From Chara braunii (lineage: Eukaryota > Streptophyta > Charophyceae > Charales > Characeae), in the NCBI GenBank assembly GCA_003427395.1, contig BFEA01000347.1, positions 889,519-921,611 of the forward strand: a DNA stretch of 32,093 bases, read 5' to 3'. Of the stretch, positions 31,519 through 32,093 are shown in pieces. The notes under the pieces were generated by a model. That model was not told the DNA's origin. It saw only the letters and a list, made by a program, of their open reading frames with translations, and did not search any database. The position numbers were made by a program, and so were the translations under genes. Every line of letters starts with the position of its first letter. The stretch's first letter is position 1.

Positions 31519-32093
31519 AGGTGNCGATGTATATAGGAGAGACTATGCCAAGGTCTACATTTGCTTGGGCCTCGTCTAGAGATAGACTTGAGTCTAGTTA
31601 ACTAGGATGATTTGAGTGGGATCGTGATATATAGATTACCCTCTATAGACCTGTAGACTTAGTTTGGAACTGGCCTGTCTTGTGTTACAGGTCTCATTGA
31701 TCGATTGTTTCAGGACTCGGGCTAGATTCANCTTGATCCTACAAGGATCACCTTCGGTTATCACAGATAACAGGTCCGTTGCCGACTCGTCGGTTTTCGA
31801 CTCAACCTCAACCCACTCTCCTTACTCAACCTAAAGTGGCTTCAGCCCTGGTGATCTTTTCTGTTTTGTTAAGGTTTCACCCGGACTTTTATTGAATGGC
31901 CATTTAACAAAGGTACTGAGTATTTACTTAAGATTGGTTGGCTGGAGAGTAGGGCTTGCATGGCTGACGCGAAGGGTATGAGCATGGAGATTGGTTGGAG
32001 TTGACTCCGTGTAGTGTGTGGACTTCTGCTTGACTCTTTGATATGTTTGCAGGTATGTTCTGTGGCTTGGATTATTGACCTAGACTGCCCTGC

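Larger units (their letters stand above)
27656..32093 (+). mobile_element. Long repeat copy B (presumed 3' LTR of element 2), cut by window edge
   Basis: Colinear with 11489-15895 of copy A: offset about 16167 at the left edge, 16168 in the middle and 16198 after a 30-base insertion. Up to about 29280 the copies differ by several percent. Beyond that they are almost identical, including the positions of N bases. The 3' end lies outside the window. Confidence 0.85.

Overview
The window is eukaryotic nuclear DNA made almost entirely of repeats and decayed transposable elements. I found no intact cellular gene. Supporting signs are long microsatellites, LTR-retrotransposon gag remnants, a PIF/Harbinger-type transposase remnant, a tRNA-Asp primer binding site of the kind used by plant Athila/Tat elements, a scaffold gap of 681 N (16884-17564) and scattered single N bases. 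A land plant or streptophyte alga is most likely. A charophyte such as Chara is a guess from the style of the sequence, not a demonstrated identity.

Layout. 1-68 is an (AC)n run. 81-1684 is a fold-back element with terminal inverted repeats of about 170 bp around an array of ~148-bp units that are themselves palindromic. 1929-2296 is a diverged ~206-bp tandem duplication. About 2760-3352 is an A-tailed repeat unit. 4653-5105 is a tandem repeat. About 5650-6200 holds the C-terminal part of a HARBI1-like transposase with a stop and frameshifts. 6200-8500 shows nothing recognisable beyond low-complexity sequence. About 8300-10170 is the presumed LTR and leader of retroelement 1, with an initiator-tRNA-Met-like PBS at 10172 and a broken Ty3-type gag at 10331-11488.

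That gag is cut at 11489, where a large repeat begins. Copy A runs from 11489 to the gap at 16884. Copy C (about 17660-19983) repeats the last 2 kb of A and ends two bases before a perfect tRNA-Asp PBS at 19986. Copy B starts at 27656 and runs off the right edge. The simplest reading is a second LTR element with very long LTRs (about 5.6 kb), inserted in gag 1. Behind its PBS it has a leader, a decayed gag (21235-22395) and about 5 kb without any visible protease, RT, RNase H or integrase, so it is a LARD/TR-GAG-like non-autonomous element. The A-gap-C arrangement and the identical N positions in A and B show that the assembly of this repeat is not fully reliable.

The most unusual signal lies inside the long repeat, at 13834-14556 (copy B 30002-30724): seven sites share a loop sequence around CCATAAGTTTGGG. 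At least four sit between arms that pair well but differ completely from site to site. A different hairpin group with a CGYAA loop and variable stems lies at 23916-24102. Both look like families of small hairpins whose loop is conserved while the stem sequence is free.
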